Source of the DNA: Candidatus Poribacteria bacterium
GTDB lineage: Bacteria; Poribacteria; WGA-4E; JAJDTR01
NCBI GenBank assembly: GCA_022827055.1
Contig: JAJDTR010000129.1
Location: 1 to 64,000 of the forward strand
Length of the DNA stretch: 64,000 bases
Direction of reading: 5' to 3'
Below the pieces are notes generated by a model, which was not told where the DNA came from, did no database searches, and was given only the letters and a program-made list of their open reading frames with translations. The translations under genes were made by a program, and so were the position numbers. Shown here piece after piece: positions 52,323 to 61,171 of the stretch (positions within the stretch are counted from its first letter, which is position 1; the number at the start of each line of letters is the position of its first letter).

Positions 52323-54332
52323 TCAAACTAGGTCGGGATCGGCGACGATTTCAACCATGCTCGGTCCGTCATGAGAGAGTGCGTCCGTTAGGGCGCGATC
52401 TAGGTCGTCTTGGTTCGTGACACGAATGCCCAGCGCGCCGCAAATGTTGGCGTATTCCGCAAAGTTCGGGTTGTGCAGCGAGGTTTGCCAAACGTCCCAG
52501 TGTCCGGCACGCTGCTCTTTGGTGATTTTACCGAGTTGGTTGTTGTTTAGCAAGATGTGGGTGATGTTCATGTCGTATTTAACCGTGGTGGTAAGTTCAG
52601 CCATGTATTGTCCAAAACCACCATCGCCGGAAACCGCAATCACGGGCCGACCCTTGTAGCGCGGGTCGTCTTCCCGCGTTGCCGCGAATGCCCCCATTGC
52701 CGCCGGATAGGCGAAACCGATTGAACCCAGGTAACCGGACATCAGGATTGATTGGCGCGTGCATTCGAAATACCGACCAAACGAATAGGTGTTATTTCCC
52801 ACGTCCACAGCAATTATCGCATCATCGGGGATTAGCCTGTTCATGGCGGCAAAGACGGACGCGGAGTTAATTCCTTTTCCGCGGGTCTCATGTAGCCGTC
52901 GTTCTTTCTCGGTTCTCCAGATTTTCCAACGTTCCGCAATTTCCTGACGTTGGTTAATTGTGTCAATCTTTCCGTCGAAAGCGTTGGAAAGTAATCCTGT
53001 CGTAACGCCGATTTCTCCCCAAACAGGTACATCCACGGCATGGAACTTCCCTAACGTCATTGCGTCAAAGTCTACTTGGATAGTCGGCTTTTTGTCCGTG
53101 ATGCCGGTGTGGTTGCTGAAGCTGGCGCCGAGTACGAGCAAGCAATCGGATTCGTTCATAAACCAACTGGCGATTGGCGTGCCGCTCCGACCGAGAACAC
53201 CGCAACCGAGTGGATGTTTGTCAGAGATTAGCCCCTTGCCTTTGAAGGTGGTGATAATTGGGCAATTAAGCATTTCTGCGAAGGCAGTTATTTCGGGCAT
53301 ATTGAAGCGAGCGCCGTGGCCCACGATGACGGCAGGTCTTTTTGAATTTCGGAGTAGGTCAACCGCTTCCTGAAGTGAGTCCTCCGGAGGAGAGATTGCG
53401 CGTGGTGTAACTCTCCCCTCGGGAGAACCGGCGTCAGCATCTTCCAACGCGGATAGAGTCTGAACTTCATCCGGAAAGATTAGGTGTGAGACTCCGCGAT
53501 TGAGTATTGCACTTTTGCATGCGAGGGTCATGAGTTCGGCATGTTTGCTGGTATGCAGCACGGATTGCGTCCACTGGGCAACTTTGCCGTATGCCGCCCC
53601 CAAATCAATCTCTTGAAAAGCGCCGGGGCCGAGTACCTGGGTGTCAACTTGTCCGGTCAGCGCTAAGATTGGCGCCCGATCGACATTGGCGTCCCAAAGC
53701 CCCGTGAGCAAGTTTGTCGCTCCAGGCCCAGCGATTCCGAGGCAGGCAGCCGGTCGTCCTGTCAGTTTGCCGTATGCTGATGCGGCAAACGATGCGGCGC
53801 CTTCGTGGCGAATTCCGATATAAGTCAGTTTTCCAGCTTCTTCCTGTTCTCGCAATGCGTCAGCCAAGCCGAGATTGGAGTGACCTACCATACCGAACAC
53901 GTGGCGTACTCCCCAATTCACCATCGTTTCTACTATCACATCGGATACTGTACGAATTCGTGGTTGTTCCGCCGCTAATCCGACATAAATGCCGTCCGGT
54001 TTTTCTTGCACCGGATAAGTTTCGACTCCATCATCATAACCGCCGGGAGGTTTACCAGAAAGCGGATGAAAATCCCATCCATGCCACGGACATCGCAGCC
54101 ATCCTTGCTCTATCGAGCCCTCCCCAAGTGGACCGCCTTGATGCGGGCATTTGTTGTCAAGTGCCGCGTATTTTCCTTCGAATCGTGTCATGCAGAGGGT
54201 CTTGTGCGCGCACGTAACCGGTTTGACCCGCCCCTCGGCTAACTCATCGACGTCGAGCGCTTTGTACCAGATCTGCCCGGCTTCCTCATTGTCCACGTCT
54301 GCTCTCGTTTCTTCTCTTTTTTCGTTTTCCAT
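52323..54332 (-). CDS. Fusion of a Rieske [2Fe-2S] domain with a thiamine-diphosphate-dependent enzyme (acetolactate synthase/oxidase-like)
   Basis: 669 residues. The N-terminal Rieske domain about 20-115 binds a [2Fe-2S] cluster through Cys62/His64 (KCPHQGG) and Cys81/His84 (RCPWHGWDF). A full ThDP enzyme follows from about 125: PYR domain with activating Glu177 (GIRHEGAASFAASAYG), AGPGATNLLTGLWDANVD, the central domain RPAVIVGHGARFN, and the PP domain with the ThDP-Mg motif GDGGFGQYMAELTTT...LNNNQLGK. It resembles acetolactate synthase/pyruvate oxidase/sulfoacetaldehyde acetyltransferase relatives; the substrate is unknown. A redox cluster suggests electron transfer coupled to decarboxylation. 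The start is ATG 54332 with AGAGGAG upstream. Last gene of a minus-strand operon. Confidence 0.92.
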   Translation of the reverse strand: MENEKREETRADVDNEEAGQIWYKALDVDELAEGRVKPVTCAHKTLCMTRFEGKYAALDNKCPHQGGPLGEGSIEQGWLRCPWHGWDFHPLSGKPPGGYDDGVETYPVQEKPDGIYVGLAAEQPRIRTVSDVIVETMVNWGVRHVFGMVGHSNLGLADALREQEEAGKLTYIGIRHEGAASFAASAYGKLTGRPAACLGIAGPGATNLLTGLWDANVDRAPILALTGQVDTQVLGPGAFQEIDLGAAYGKVAQWTQSVLHTSKHAELMTLACKSAILNRGVSHLIFPDEVQTLSALEDADAGSPEGRVTPRAISPPEDSLQEAVDLLRNSKRPAVIVGHGARFNMPEITAFAEMLNCPIITTFKGKGLISDKHPLGCGVLGRSGTPIASWFMNESDCLLVLGASFSNHTGITDKKPTIQVDFDAMTLGKFHAVDVPVWGEIGVTTGLLSNAFDGKIDTINQRQEIAERWKIWRTEKERRLHETRGKGINSASVFAAMNRLIPDDAIIAVDVGNNTYSFGRYFECTRQSILMSGYLGSIGFAYPAAMGAFAATREDDPRYKGRPVIAVSGDGGFGQYMAELTTTVKYDMNITHILLNNNQLGKITKEQRAGHWDVWQTSLHNPNFAEYANICGALGIRVTNQDDLDRALTDALSHDGPSMVEIVADPDLV

Positions 54333-54444
54333 GATTCTACTCCTCTCCACTATCCAATCGCTGAATCCAGATCGCCACGGGCGCAACTCACCCTATGCCT
54401 CAAACATTGAAAACCATAGGTGTTTGACTGCGCGAGTCCTACTT

Positions 54445-55791
54445 TCAATATCCCAATTGCTTTGATGTTTCTTCAATGGCATCTCCCAGCACATTTACTA
54501 CAACAGACACTTCATCCTCGTTTATCGTAAAGGGTGGACTGATAGCGATGTGGTCGCCACTGACGCCGTTAACCAAACCCGGTGCGCCGGGCATAACCAA
54601 TACTCCGTTTTCAAAGGCGGAACTGACAACTATTGACGTTACATCTTTTGAGACATCAAACGGTGTATTCTTATTCTTGTCGGCGACGAATTCCATTCCA
54701 ATGAGTAGCCCCTTTCCACGCACCTCTCCGACAATTGGCAACTCTTGCAAATCACGAAGTTTATCAAGCATCAACTCGCCCATCTCTGCACACCGTGACA
54801 CAAGGTTGTGTTCCTGAATGTAGTTCTGGACGGCAAGTGCAACAGCGCAGGAGAGCGGATTTCCTCCATAGGTATGGCCGTGCACAAAGGATGTTGACTT
54901 CGAGTAAATCGCGTCATATATCCTCTCATGCGCGATAGTAGCGGCAATAGGCGTGTATCCGCTGCTTAACCCTTTTCCCGTAGCCATGATGTCGGGAGTC
55001 ACCTTCCAGTGTTCAATACCAAAATTTAGACCTGTGCGTCCAAATCCGGTGACAACCTCATCAATAATCAACAGAACATTATGCCGATCACATATCTCTC
55101 GAATTGCGGGATAGTAATCCGGCGGCGGTGCAACGCCGGCAGCGGACGTACCGAGGATTGGCTCGGCGATGAATGCGGAGATATACTCGCTTCCCTCTTG
55201 AGTGATTACCCGTTCAAGTTCGTCGGCACAACTGAGGTGGCAGTCGGGATAAGTTTGTCCGTAGGGACAACGGTAGCAGAACGGCGGCGGAATATGTGGG
55301 AAGTCGAGAAGGTATGGAACATAATCCTCGCGCCAGGGCGTGCGTCCAGACATCGAAAGCGCGCCGATTGTGTTCCCGTGCCAGCCCTGCCATCGGGCTA
55401 TCACCTTATATTTTTTGGGATTTCCAGTTTCAATGTGGTACTTCCGTGCGATTTTCACCGCGGCTTCCGTGGCTTCCGATCCACCTGAAACATAAAATAC
55501 TCTCGATAATCCCTCTGGCGCGAGTTCGGTGATTTTCTCGGCGAGATCGACTTGGGCTTGAGTAAGAAAACGACCATACGTGAAACAGACTTTTCTCGCC
55601 TGTTCTTCCATCGCGTCTACTATTTCTTTAACACCGTGACCGATGCTCACAACATGCACACCCGCGGCGGCATCGAGATAACGCTTACCTTCGGTGTCAA
55701 ATAGATAGATGCCATCACCGTGTGTGATGTATTGCCATTCCTTTTTGAGCGTCCTGTGAAAAATTCGATCCCCGTCCGGAGTTTCAAGCAT
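54445..55791 (-). CDS. Class III PLP aminotransferase
   Basis: 448 residues, fold type I. Conserved blocks: YLDAAAGVHVVSIGHGVKEI, VSGGSEATEAAVKIARKYH, KVIARWQGWHGNTIGALSMS, the Cys-rich insert CYRCPYGQTYPDCHLSC (common in one branch of this family), IIDEVVTGFGRTG with the cofactor Asp, and ATGKGLSSGYTPIAA with the PLP lysine. It probably transaminates an omega-amino acid or polyamine-like compound with pyruvate or 2-oxoglutarate; the substrate is not readable. The start is ATG 55791 with GGTGA upstream. It sits between a PLP dehydratase and the Rieske-ThDP enzyme, suggesting a catabolic pathway for an amino compound. Confidence 0.92.
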   Translation of the reverse strand: MLETPDGDRIFHRTLKKEWQYITHGDGIYLFDTEGKRYLDAAAGVHVVSIGHGVKEIVDAMEEQARKVCFTYGRFLTQAQVDLAEKITELAPEGLSRVFYVSGGSEATEAAVKIARKYHIETGNPKKYKVIARWQGWHGNTIGALSMSGRTPWREDYVPYLLDFPHIPPPFCYRCPYGQTYPDCHLSCADELERVITQEGSEYISAFIAEPILGTSAAGVAPPPDYYPAIREICDRHNVLLIIDEVVTGFGRTGLNFGIEHWKVTPDIMATGKGLSSGYTPIAATIAHERIYDAIYSKSTSFVHGHTYGGNPLSCAVALAVQNYIQEHNLVSRCAEMGELMLDKLRDLQELPIVGEVRGKGLLIGMEFVADKNKNTPFDVSKDVTSIVVSSAFENGVLVMPGAPGLVNGVSGDHIAISPPFTINEDEVSVVVNVLGDAIEETSKQLGY

Positions 55792-55858
55792 GTATGTCAC
55801 CGTAGTGATTGAGCATATTCTTGGAGCTGAATCTCGGTCGATTTGGCGTTGACCTCAT

Positions 55859-56815
55859 TTATCCTACTATCGACTTAAGCGTTGCGGTATCGATATTGGC
55901 ACCGCTCATAATCATCACGACGTTCCGGTTTTCCAGTTCAGTCTTCAGCTTTCGAGCCGCCGCAATTGGAGTAACAGCAGCCGGCTCCGCCAAGTTGTGC
56001 GTATATCGCAACGCCATTCGAACGGCTTTTCGAATTTCGTCGTCGCTCACCAAAACGATCTGGTCGATTCCTTTCTTGATGATTGACAGCGGCAAGTCGA
56101 ATGGTACTCGTGTGGCTAGTCCGTCCGCTATGGTTTCACATGATTCTGTTTGAATTGTCTTTCCCGTCTTCCATGAGAGGTAAATCGCCGGTGCGTTCTC
56201 CGCTTGGACGCCGATAATTTTCGCCCCCGGGTGGATTGCACGTGCCACGGTAATCGTGCCGCACGATCCGCTACCTCCTCCGATTGGTACGATAATTACG
56301 TCCAGATTCGGTAGTTCTTCGAAGACTTCGAGAGAATATGTCCCCACGCCGTGATATAGAGCAGGTTCAACAAGCGGATTCAGATAATAATACCCTCTCT
56401 CGGCTTGCAAACTTTCACACAGCTCTCGTGCCTCGTCAAAGTCAGCTCCATGTTCAATGAGTTCCGCACCGTATGCACGCATTGCACTGTTCTTTTCCGG
56501 ATTGTTTCCATACGGGACAACGATTGTGGTGTGAACTCCAAATTCCCTTCCTGCAAGGGCTATCGACTGACCGTGATTTCCTCTCGTGACCGTTACCACT
56601 CCGCGCCCCTTCTGTTCATCCGAAAGTTGCGCCATGAAGTTCAAACCGCCGCGAATCTTGAAACTCCCGGTTGGCAGATGATTTTCGTGCTTGATGTAGG
56701 CGTTAAATCCGAAGAAACTAGATAACTCAGGATATGGAATTAGCGGGGTGGGTTTTATGAAGCGGTAGACGGGATGGCGAGCAGCAAGTATGCCTTGAAA
56801 TGTAACGGAATTCAA
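55859..56815 (-). CDS. Threonine/serine dehydratase-like PLP enzyme (fold type II)
   Basis: 318 residues. Motifs: TPLIPYPELSSFFGFNAYIK, HLPTGSFKIRGGLNFM with PLP lysine Lys53, VTVTRGNHGQSIALAGREFG, IIVPIGGGSGSCGTITVARA (phosphate loop, GGGSG) and VMIMSGANID near the end. No ACT regulatory domain, so it is the catabolic/serine-racemase-like form. It likely deaminates threonine or serine, or a substituted analogue. The start is TTG 56815 with AAGGGAG 6 bases upstream; the longer frame lacks a ribosome-binding site and would begin too close to the promoter. Confidence 0.9.
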   Translation of the reverse strand: MNSVTFQGILAARHPVYRFIKPTPLIPYPELSSFFGFNAYIKHENHLPTGSFKIRGGLNFMAQLSDEQKGRGVVTVTRGNHGQSIALAGREFGVHTTIVVPYGNNPEKNSAMRAYGAELIEHGADFDEARELCESLQAERGYYYLNPLVEPALYHGVGTYSLEVFEELPNLDVIIVPIGGGSGSCGTITVARAIHPGAKIIGVQAENAPAIYLSWKTGKTIQTESCETIADGLATRVPFDLPLSIIKKGIDQIVLVSDDEIRKAVRMALRYTHNLAEPAAVTPIAAARKLKTELENRNVVMIMSGANIDTATLKSIVG

Positions 56816-56853
56816 AGGAATCTCCCTTGAAAATAGACCTAATATTTGGTACA

Positions 56854-56882
56854 ATAATAGCAACGTTTGAGAGCACTGTCAA
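56854..56882 (-). promoter_or_regulatory. Sigma-70 promoter of the dehydratase-aminotransferase-ThDP operon
   Basis: On the minus strand, TTGACA (56877-56882) and TATTAT (56854-56859) with a 17-base spacer, 38 bases before the TTG start. This very close match supports the corrected start. Confidence 0.75.
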
Positions 56883-56990
56883 CCCCATACCATTTGGGAA
56901 AACATGCGGTTACATTTGAAGTGAATCGTGGCGATGTAGATTGCAAAGATTCTCCGATTCTCACTGGCAGTGGCGGCGCAAAGGACAAAG

Positions 56991-57968
56991 ATGACAGAGT
57001 TACATTGGCAGTCCGATCTAATTGAAGTGAACGACGAAACGGATCCGATAGAGGTCCCTTATCAGAACGGTTGGGCGGATGGGCTGCCCGTGGTTCCACC
57101 AACGCCCGAGCGGGTAAAACACATGCTTACCGGCACGGAACGTCCGGCAGATGAGATGATCGCGCCAATTCCGCCCAAGTGGGGACGCGCCACAGTCGAA
57201 AAGGTCGCCATCAATGCGGTCATGGCGGGATGCAAACCGGAATACATGCCTGTCATAATAGCAGCGATAGAAGCCATGACAACTGAAGTGTTCAGTTTGC
57301 ATGGCGTTCAGGTAACCACTTCCCTTGTATCACCGCTGTTAATTGTTAATGGTCCCATACGAAAAGAATTGGAAATCAACGATGGTTTCAATGTCTTTGG
57401 CCAGGGTTGGCGGAGCAATGCCACTATTGGCAGGGCAGTTCGTCTCATCTGCACCAACATCGGCGGTGCATTGCCCGGGGAATTGGATCGCGCGACGTTC
57501 GGACATTCGGGGAAGTTCACGTATTGCATTGGAGAAAAAGAAGAGGTCAGCCCGTGGCCGCCACTGCACGTCGATCGTGGGTTCGAGGCGTTTCAAAGCA
57601 CCGTAACTGTCTTTGCAGGCGCTTCCCCTCGGGTCATTGATGACCACGGCAGCAACACGGCTGAAGGAATCCTCAATACAATTTGCCTTAATCTCGCCGT
57701 GCCGGGAATCGCCGACGGAGAAATCGTCATAGTATTGAGTCCGGAGCACTCAAAGACCATTGGCGACGATGGTTTAACCAAGCTTGAAGTTCAAGAATAC
57801 GTGTGCGAGCACACCAAGATTGAAACTTCCCAAACAAGACTAATTACCCCACGCAAAGTTGACGAGGTAATTGTTATGGTGGCAGGTGGACCGGCCGGAC
57901 GAAGTACGATGGCTGTTTCAGGTTGGGGAGGTGCAACCCAATCCGTGACTGTGCCAATATGTGCCTGA
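56991..57968 (+). CDS. Conserved protein of the type associated with UGSC selenoproteins
   Basis: 325 residues, soluble, no signal peptide. Distinctive blocks: NGWADGLPVVPPTPERVKHM, PKWGRATVEKVAINAVMAGC, KPEYMPVIIAAIEAM, LHGVQVTTSLVSPLLIVNGP, NATIGRAVRLICTNIGGALP, FGHSGKFTYCIGEKEEVSPW and TVTVFAGASPRVIDDHGSN. I recognise this family as uncharacterised proteins often encoded next to UGSC-motif (seleno)proteins and catabolic genes; no UGSC gene lies beside it here. A Cys follows in MAGC and TYC. The start is ATG 56991 with AAAGGACAAAG upstream. The final TGA is followed within seven codons by TAA, so a readthrough is not supported. Biochemical role unknown. Confidence 0.75.
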   Translation: MTELHWQSDLIEVNDETDPIEVPYQNGWADGLPVVPPTPERVKHMLTGTERPADEMIAPIPPKWGRATVEKVAINAVMAGCKPEYMPVIIAAIEAMTTEVFSLHGVQVTTSLVSPLLIVNGPIRKELEINDGFNVFGQGWRSNATIGRAVRLICTNIGGALPGELDRATFGHSGKFTYCIGEKEEVSPWPPLHVDRGFEAFQSTVTVFAGASPRVIDDHGSNTAEGILNTICLNLAVPGIADGEIVIVLSPEHSKTIGDDGLTKLEVQEYVCEHTKIETSQTRLITPRKVDEVIVMVAGGPAGRSTMAVSGWGGATQSVTVPICA

Positions 57969-58204
57969 CGTGATAACACCAAAAGCTAAAAATACCACCA
58001 AATGAACACGTCGCAACGATTCGCAGAAGAGGCTATGCACACCCCCTATGTCCTTGGATTTGACAGGATATGTACGGCATGAAATTTCAACTTTGAATTT
58101 GGGATCGGAAATTTGAATACACATTTGATTCTTCAAGTAATCCTACATCAATTTTTACGGAAACGAAACGTGTCTATTGTCGTTTTCTGTGAAAGGAGCC
58201 AATA

Positions 58205-58669
58205 ATGGATGCGCACATGTTGTCTCTGCCAATCAGCACCCTAAATCCGAATCAACCTTGTTCAGTGGAAACTGGCACGTCGGTTAGTGAAGCTATCCAG
58301 TTGATGCAGGATGGCAGATTTGGATGCGTGTTGGTTGTTGACGCCGAAGAAAGGCTTGTCGGCATCGTCACCGAGAGAGATCTGCTCGTGGAGATTACCG
58401 GCACAGGCGCGGACCCGGAGGAGGTGGTTGTTGATGACGTCATGACACCCGAACCGGAATCACTGCGTGCAAGTGATCCGATTGCTTTTGCACTGAATCT
58501 CATGCATCTGGGACACTACCGCCATGTACCTTTAGTATTGTCCGATGATGAGACTCAAAGCGACGAAGGCGGCTATCCGGTCGGTGTGATCTCAAGCAAA
58601 GACATTACTCATCACGTCGCAGCTTTCTTGGAAGGAAGTAACGGAGAGGAGAGGAAAGATGCTGTATGA
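58205..58669 (+). CDS. CBS-domain pair protein
   Basis: 154 residues, two CBS motifs and nothing else: CSVETGTSVSEAIQLMQDGR then RLVGIVTERDLLVEITG (first), and VVDDVMTPEPESLRASDPIA then YPVGVISSKDITHHVA (second). CBS pairs bind adenosine nucleotides and act as energy sensors, often through partner proteins. AAAGGAGCC precedes the ATG. Its 3' end overlaps the next CBS gene by 11 bases, so the two are translationally coupled. Confidence 0.92.
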   Translation: MDAHMLSLPISTLNPNQPCSVETGTSVSEAIQLMQDGRFGCVLVVDAEERLVGIVTERDLLVEITGTGADPEEVVVDDVMTPEPESLRASDPIAFALNLMHLGHYRHVPLVLSDDETQSDEGGYPVGVISSKDITHHVAAFLEGSNGEERKDAV

Positions 58670-59198
58670 GGAAATCGTTGATGAAGAGCTGGCGATTATG
58701 GATGAATCGCCCGATGAGCCTTCAAAGACGTTGAGTGCGCACGAGATCCAGGTTCCGCTAAATTCTCTGATGACTCCTCCAGTCACAATTGAAATGGGCG
58801 CGAGCGCCCAAGATGCTATCAATTTAATGATTGATCGTCATGTCGGGCATGTGTTGATTGTTTCCGCCGGAATTCTGAAAGGAATATTCAGCGAGCGTGA
58901 CGTGTTAGTGAAAATTCTAAACAAGCCGGTGGGTAATCTGAGGCAGATCCCGGTCGAACATTTTATGAAAGCCGATCCACAGACCGCGAACGTGAAAGAT
59001 TCACTTGATGCGGCAATCTTGTATATGGCGAAAGGCGGATATAGGCATGTTCCTGTAGTAGATGAGGAGAATCATCCGGTTGGAACGGTGTCCGTGCGCG
59101 ATATTATTTCCCACTTGGTCGAACATTTCCCGCAAGATGTGCTAACACTCCCTCCCAAACCGATTCGCCGCGCGATGAAATCCCGTGAGGGTGCTTAA
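58659..59198 (+). CDS. CBS-domain pair protein
   Basis: 179 residues. An acidic N-terminal extension of about 45 residues, then two CBS motifs: LNSLMTPPVTIEMGASAQDA with ILKGIFSERDVLVKIL, and VEHFMKADPQTANVKDSLDA with HPVGTVSVRDIISHLVEHFP. AGGAGAGGAAAG precedes the ATG. It is coupled to the previous CBS gene and lies 134 bases before the ferredoxin oxidoreductase genes, so the pair may sense energy charge for that enzyme; this is inference. Confidence 0.92.
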   Translation: MLYEEIVDEELAIMDESPDEPSKTLSAHEIQVPLNSLMTPPVTIEMGASAQDAINLMIDRHVGHVLIVSAGILKGIFSERDVLVKILNKPVGNLRQIPVEHFMKADPQTANVKDSLDAAILYMAKGGYRHVPVVDEENHPVGTVSVRDIISHLVEHFPQDVLTLPPKPIRRAMKSREGA

Positions 59199-59332
59199 AA
59201 GTAGATGCACAGACAAAGATTTGGGTGCATAAAAACGGCAAGAACATGGCAGTTTGAGAAGAGGATGAGTCGACGCCGTAGAACAGCAGGACCATGTGGC
59301 ATGACGCTACATGGGAAGGATAGAGAAGTGCG

Positions 59333-61171
59333 ATGAATAAGAAAATGCAGACCATCGAGGAGGCTACGATTCTGTTTGCTGGGGACTCCGGCGATGGTTC
59401 GCAGATAATCGGTACACAGATGACCGAAGCTTCTGCAATTGTGGGAAATGATGTTGCGACGCTCCCTGATTATCCGGCGGAAATTCGTGCACCCGCAGGT
59501 TCATTGGCAGGTATATCCGGTTTTCAGCTACATTTTTCGAGTGAGAACATCCACACACCGGGAGATGCGTGCGATGTGCTTGTTGCAATGAATCCGGCAG
59601 CGCTAAAGGTCAACTTAGACAACCTCAAACCGAATGGTCTTCTCATCGTAAATTCAAACAATTTTGCCTCGCGCAATCTTAAGTTGGCGGGGTATGAAAG
59701 CAATCCCTTGGAAGATGGTTCTCTAGAAAAATTTCAGGTTTATCCGGTAGAGTTAACCCGGCTAACGCGGGAAGCGCTAAAAGACACAGACTTAAGTCAG
59801 CGCGAGGTCGATCGGTGCAAAAATTTCTTTGCGGTCGGGATGGTTTTCTGGTTGTACAATCGCCCGATGGAGAACACGCTCCATTTCATAAAAGAGAGAT
59901 ATGCAAAAAAACCCGAGTATGTCGAAGCAAATACCTTGGCACTTAAAGCGGGCAACGTTTACTGCGAGGCGACAGAGCAGTTTGCTACGTCCTACGTAGT
60001 AGAACCCGCAGAATTTCCGCCGGGAAAATACCGGAATGTTGAGGGGAATATGGCAACGGCGTTTGGGCTTGTTGCCGCCTCCCAGGTGTCGGGCTTGCAA
60101 TTGGTTTACGGCAGTTATCCGATTACCCCTGCGAGTAGCATTCTTCACGCTCTAGCAAATCACAAGGAATTTGGCGTAGTTACGATGCAGATGGAAGATG
60201 AGATCGCCGCCATCGGAGTCGCCATAGGCGCGGCGTTCAGCGGGGCATTGGGTGTAACCGGAAGCAGCGGACCGGGGCTCGCCCTAAAGTCTGAGGCGTT
60301 AAATCTTGCCATGATTGCGGAGTTGCCGATCGTTGTGTGCAACATTCAACGCGCAGGACCATCAACGGGTATGCCTACAAAGACCGAACAAGCGGATCTG
60401 TTGCAAATGTATTATGGACGGAACGGCGAATCGCCCGTTCCGATTATAGCCGCTTCACGGCCGTCGGATTGTTTTGATGCAATCTATGAAGCCTGTCGCA
60501 TTGCCGTCAAGTATATGACGCCTGTCATATTTATGTCGGACCTCTATGTCGCGTTTGGCGCAGAACCGTGGAGAATTCCGGAAGTTTCGGATTTGGCTGA
60601 AATCAACGTGGACTTTCGGACAGAGGAGGAGGGATTCAACCCATACCTTCGTGATGCGACAACGCTCGCGCGCCCATGGGTAAAACCGGGGACTCCCGGT
60701 CTGGAGCATCGAATCGGAGGATTGGAGAAAGCTGACATCACGGGGAATGTCAGCTACGATCCGGAAAACCATGAGCAGATGACACATATTAGATCAGAAA
60801 AGGTCGCACGCATTGCCGATGATATCCCGCCTCTGGAGGTTTTCGGGCCTCAAAAGGGCAATCTCCTCGTTGTGAGCTGGGGAGGAACGTTCGGAGCTGT
60901 CCGAACGGCAGTCGAGCGCAAACAGGGGAACGGTGCGTCTGTCGCACACACGCATTTGCGATACCTCAACCCCTTACCCAAGGACTTGGGTGGAATTCTT
61001 GAGCGGTTCAATCGAGTACTTGTCCCCGAACTTAACCTTGGTCAGTTAAAGCAGTTAATCCGCGCCGAATATTTGATACCAGCGGAAGGTCTCAATAAAG
61101 TACAGGGTCAACCCTTTCACGTGTTTGAAGTCGAATCCAAAATTGATGAGTTACTAGAAGGTGAAGTATGA
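59333..61171 (+). CDS. korA: 2-oxoacid:ferredoxin oxidoreductase, alpha subunit (gamma-alpha fusion)
   Basis: 612 residues. The N-terminal 200 residues are the gamma domain (FAGDSGDGSQIIGTQMTEAS, PAEIRAPAGSLAGISGFQLH), fused to the alpha part: GNMATAFGLVAASQVSGLQL, YGSYPITPASSILHALANHK, GSSGPGLALKSEALNLAMIA, QRAGPSTGMPTKTEQADLLQ, and the C-terminal transketolase domain. This two-subunit form (with KorB) oxidatively decarboxylates 2-oxoglutarate or another 2-oxoacid to the acyl-CoA, reducing ferredoxin; it runs in reverse in autotrophs. The next gene starts inside its stop (ATGA). Confidence 0.95.
   Translation: MNKKMQTIEEATILFAGDSGDGSQIIGTQMTEASAIVGNDVATLPDYPAEIRAPAGSLAGISGFQLHFSSENIHTPGDACDVLVAMNPAALKVNLDNLKPNGLLIVNSNNFASRNLKLAGYESNPLEDGSLEKFQVYPVELTRLTREALKDTDLSQREVDRCKNFFAVGMVFWLYNRPMENTLHFIKERYAKKPEYVEANTLALKAGNVYCEATEQFATSYVVEPAEFPPGKYRNVEGNMATAFGLVAASQVSGLQLVYGSYPITPASSILHALANHKEFGVVTMQMEDEIAAIGVAIGAAFSGALGVTGSSGPGLALKSEALNLAMIAELPIVVCNIQRAGPSTGMPTKTEQADLLQMYYGRNGESPVPIIAASRPSDCFDAIYEACRIAVKYMTPVIFMSDLYVAFGAEPWRIPEVSDLAEINVDFRTEEEGFNPYLRDATTLARPWVKPGTPGLEHRIGGLEKADITGNVSYDPENHEQMTHIRSEKVARIADDIPPLEVFGPQKGNLLVVSWGGTFGAVRTAVERKQGNGASVAHTHLRYLNPLPKDLGGILERFNRVLVPELNLGQLKQLIRAEYLIPAEGLNKVQGQPFHVFEVESKIDELLEGEV

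Noticed and set aside
57966-57968. Final TGA of the UGSC-associated-type protein as a second Sec codon
   Set aside because: The frame stops again after seven codons, with no SECIS-like hairpin and no conserved sequence beyond.
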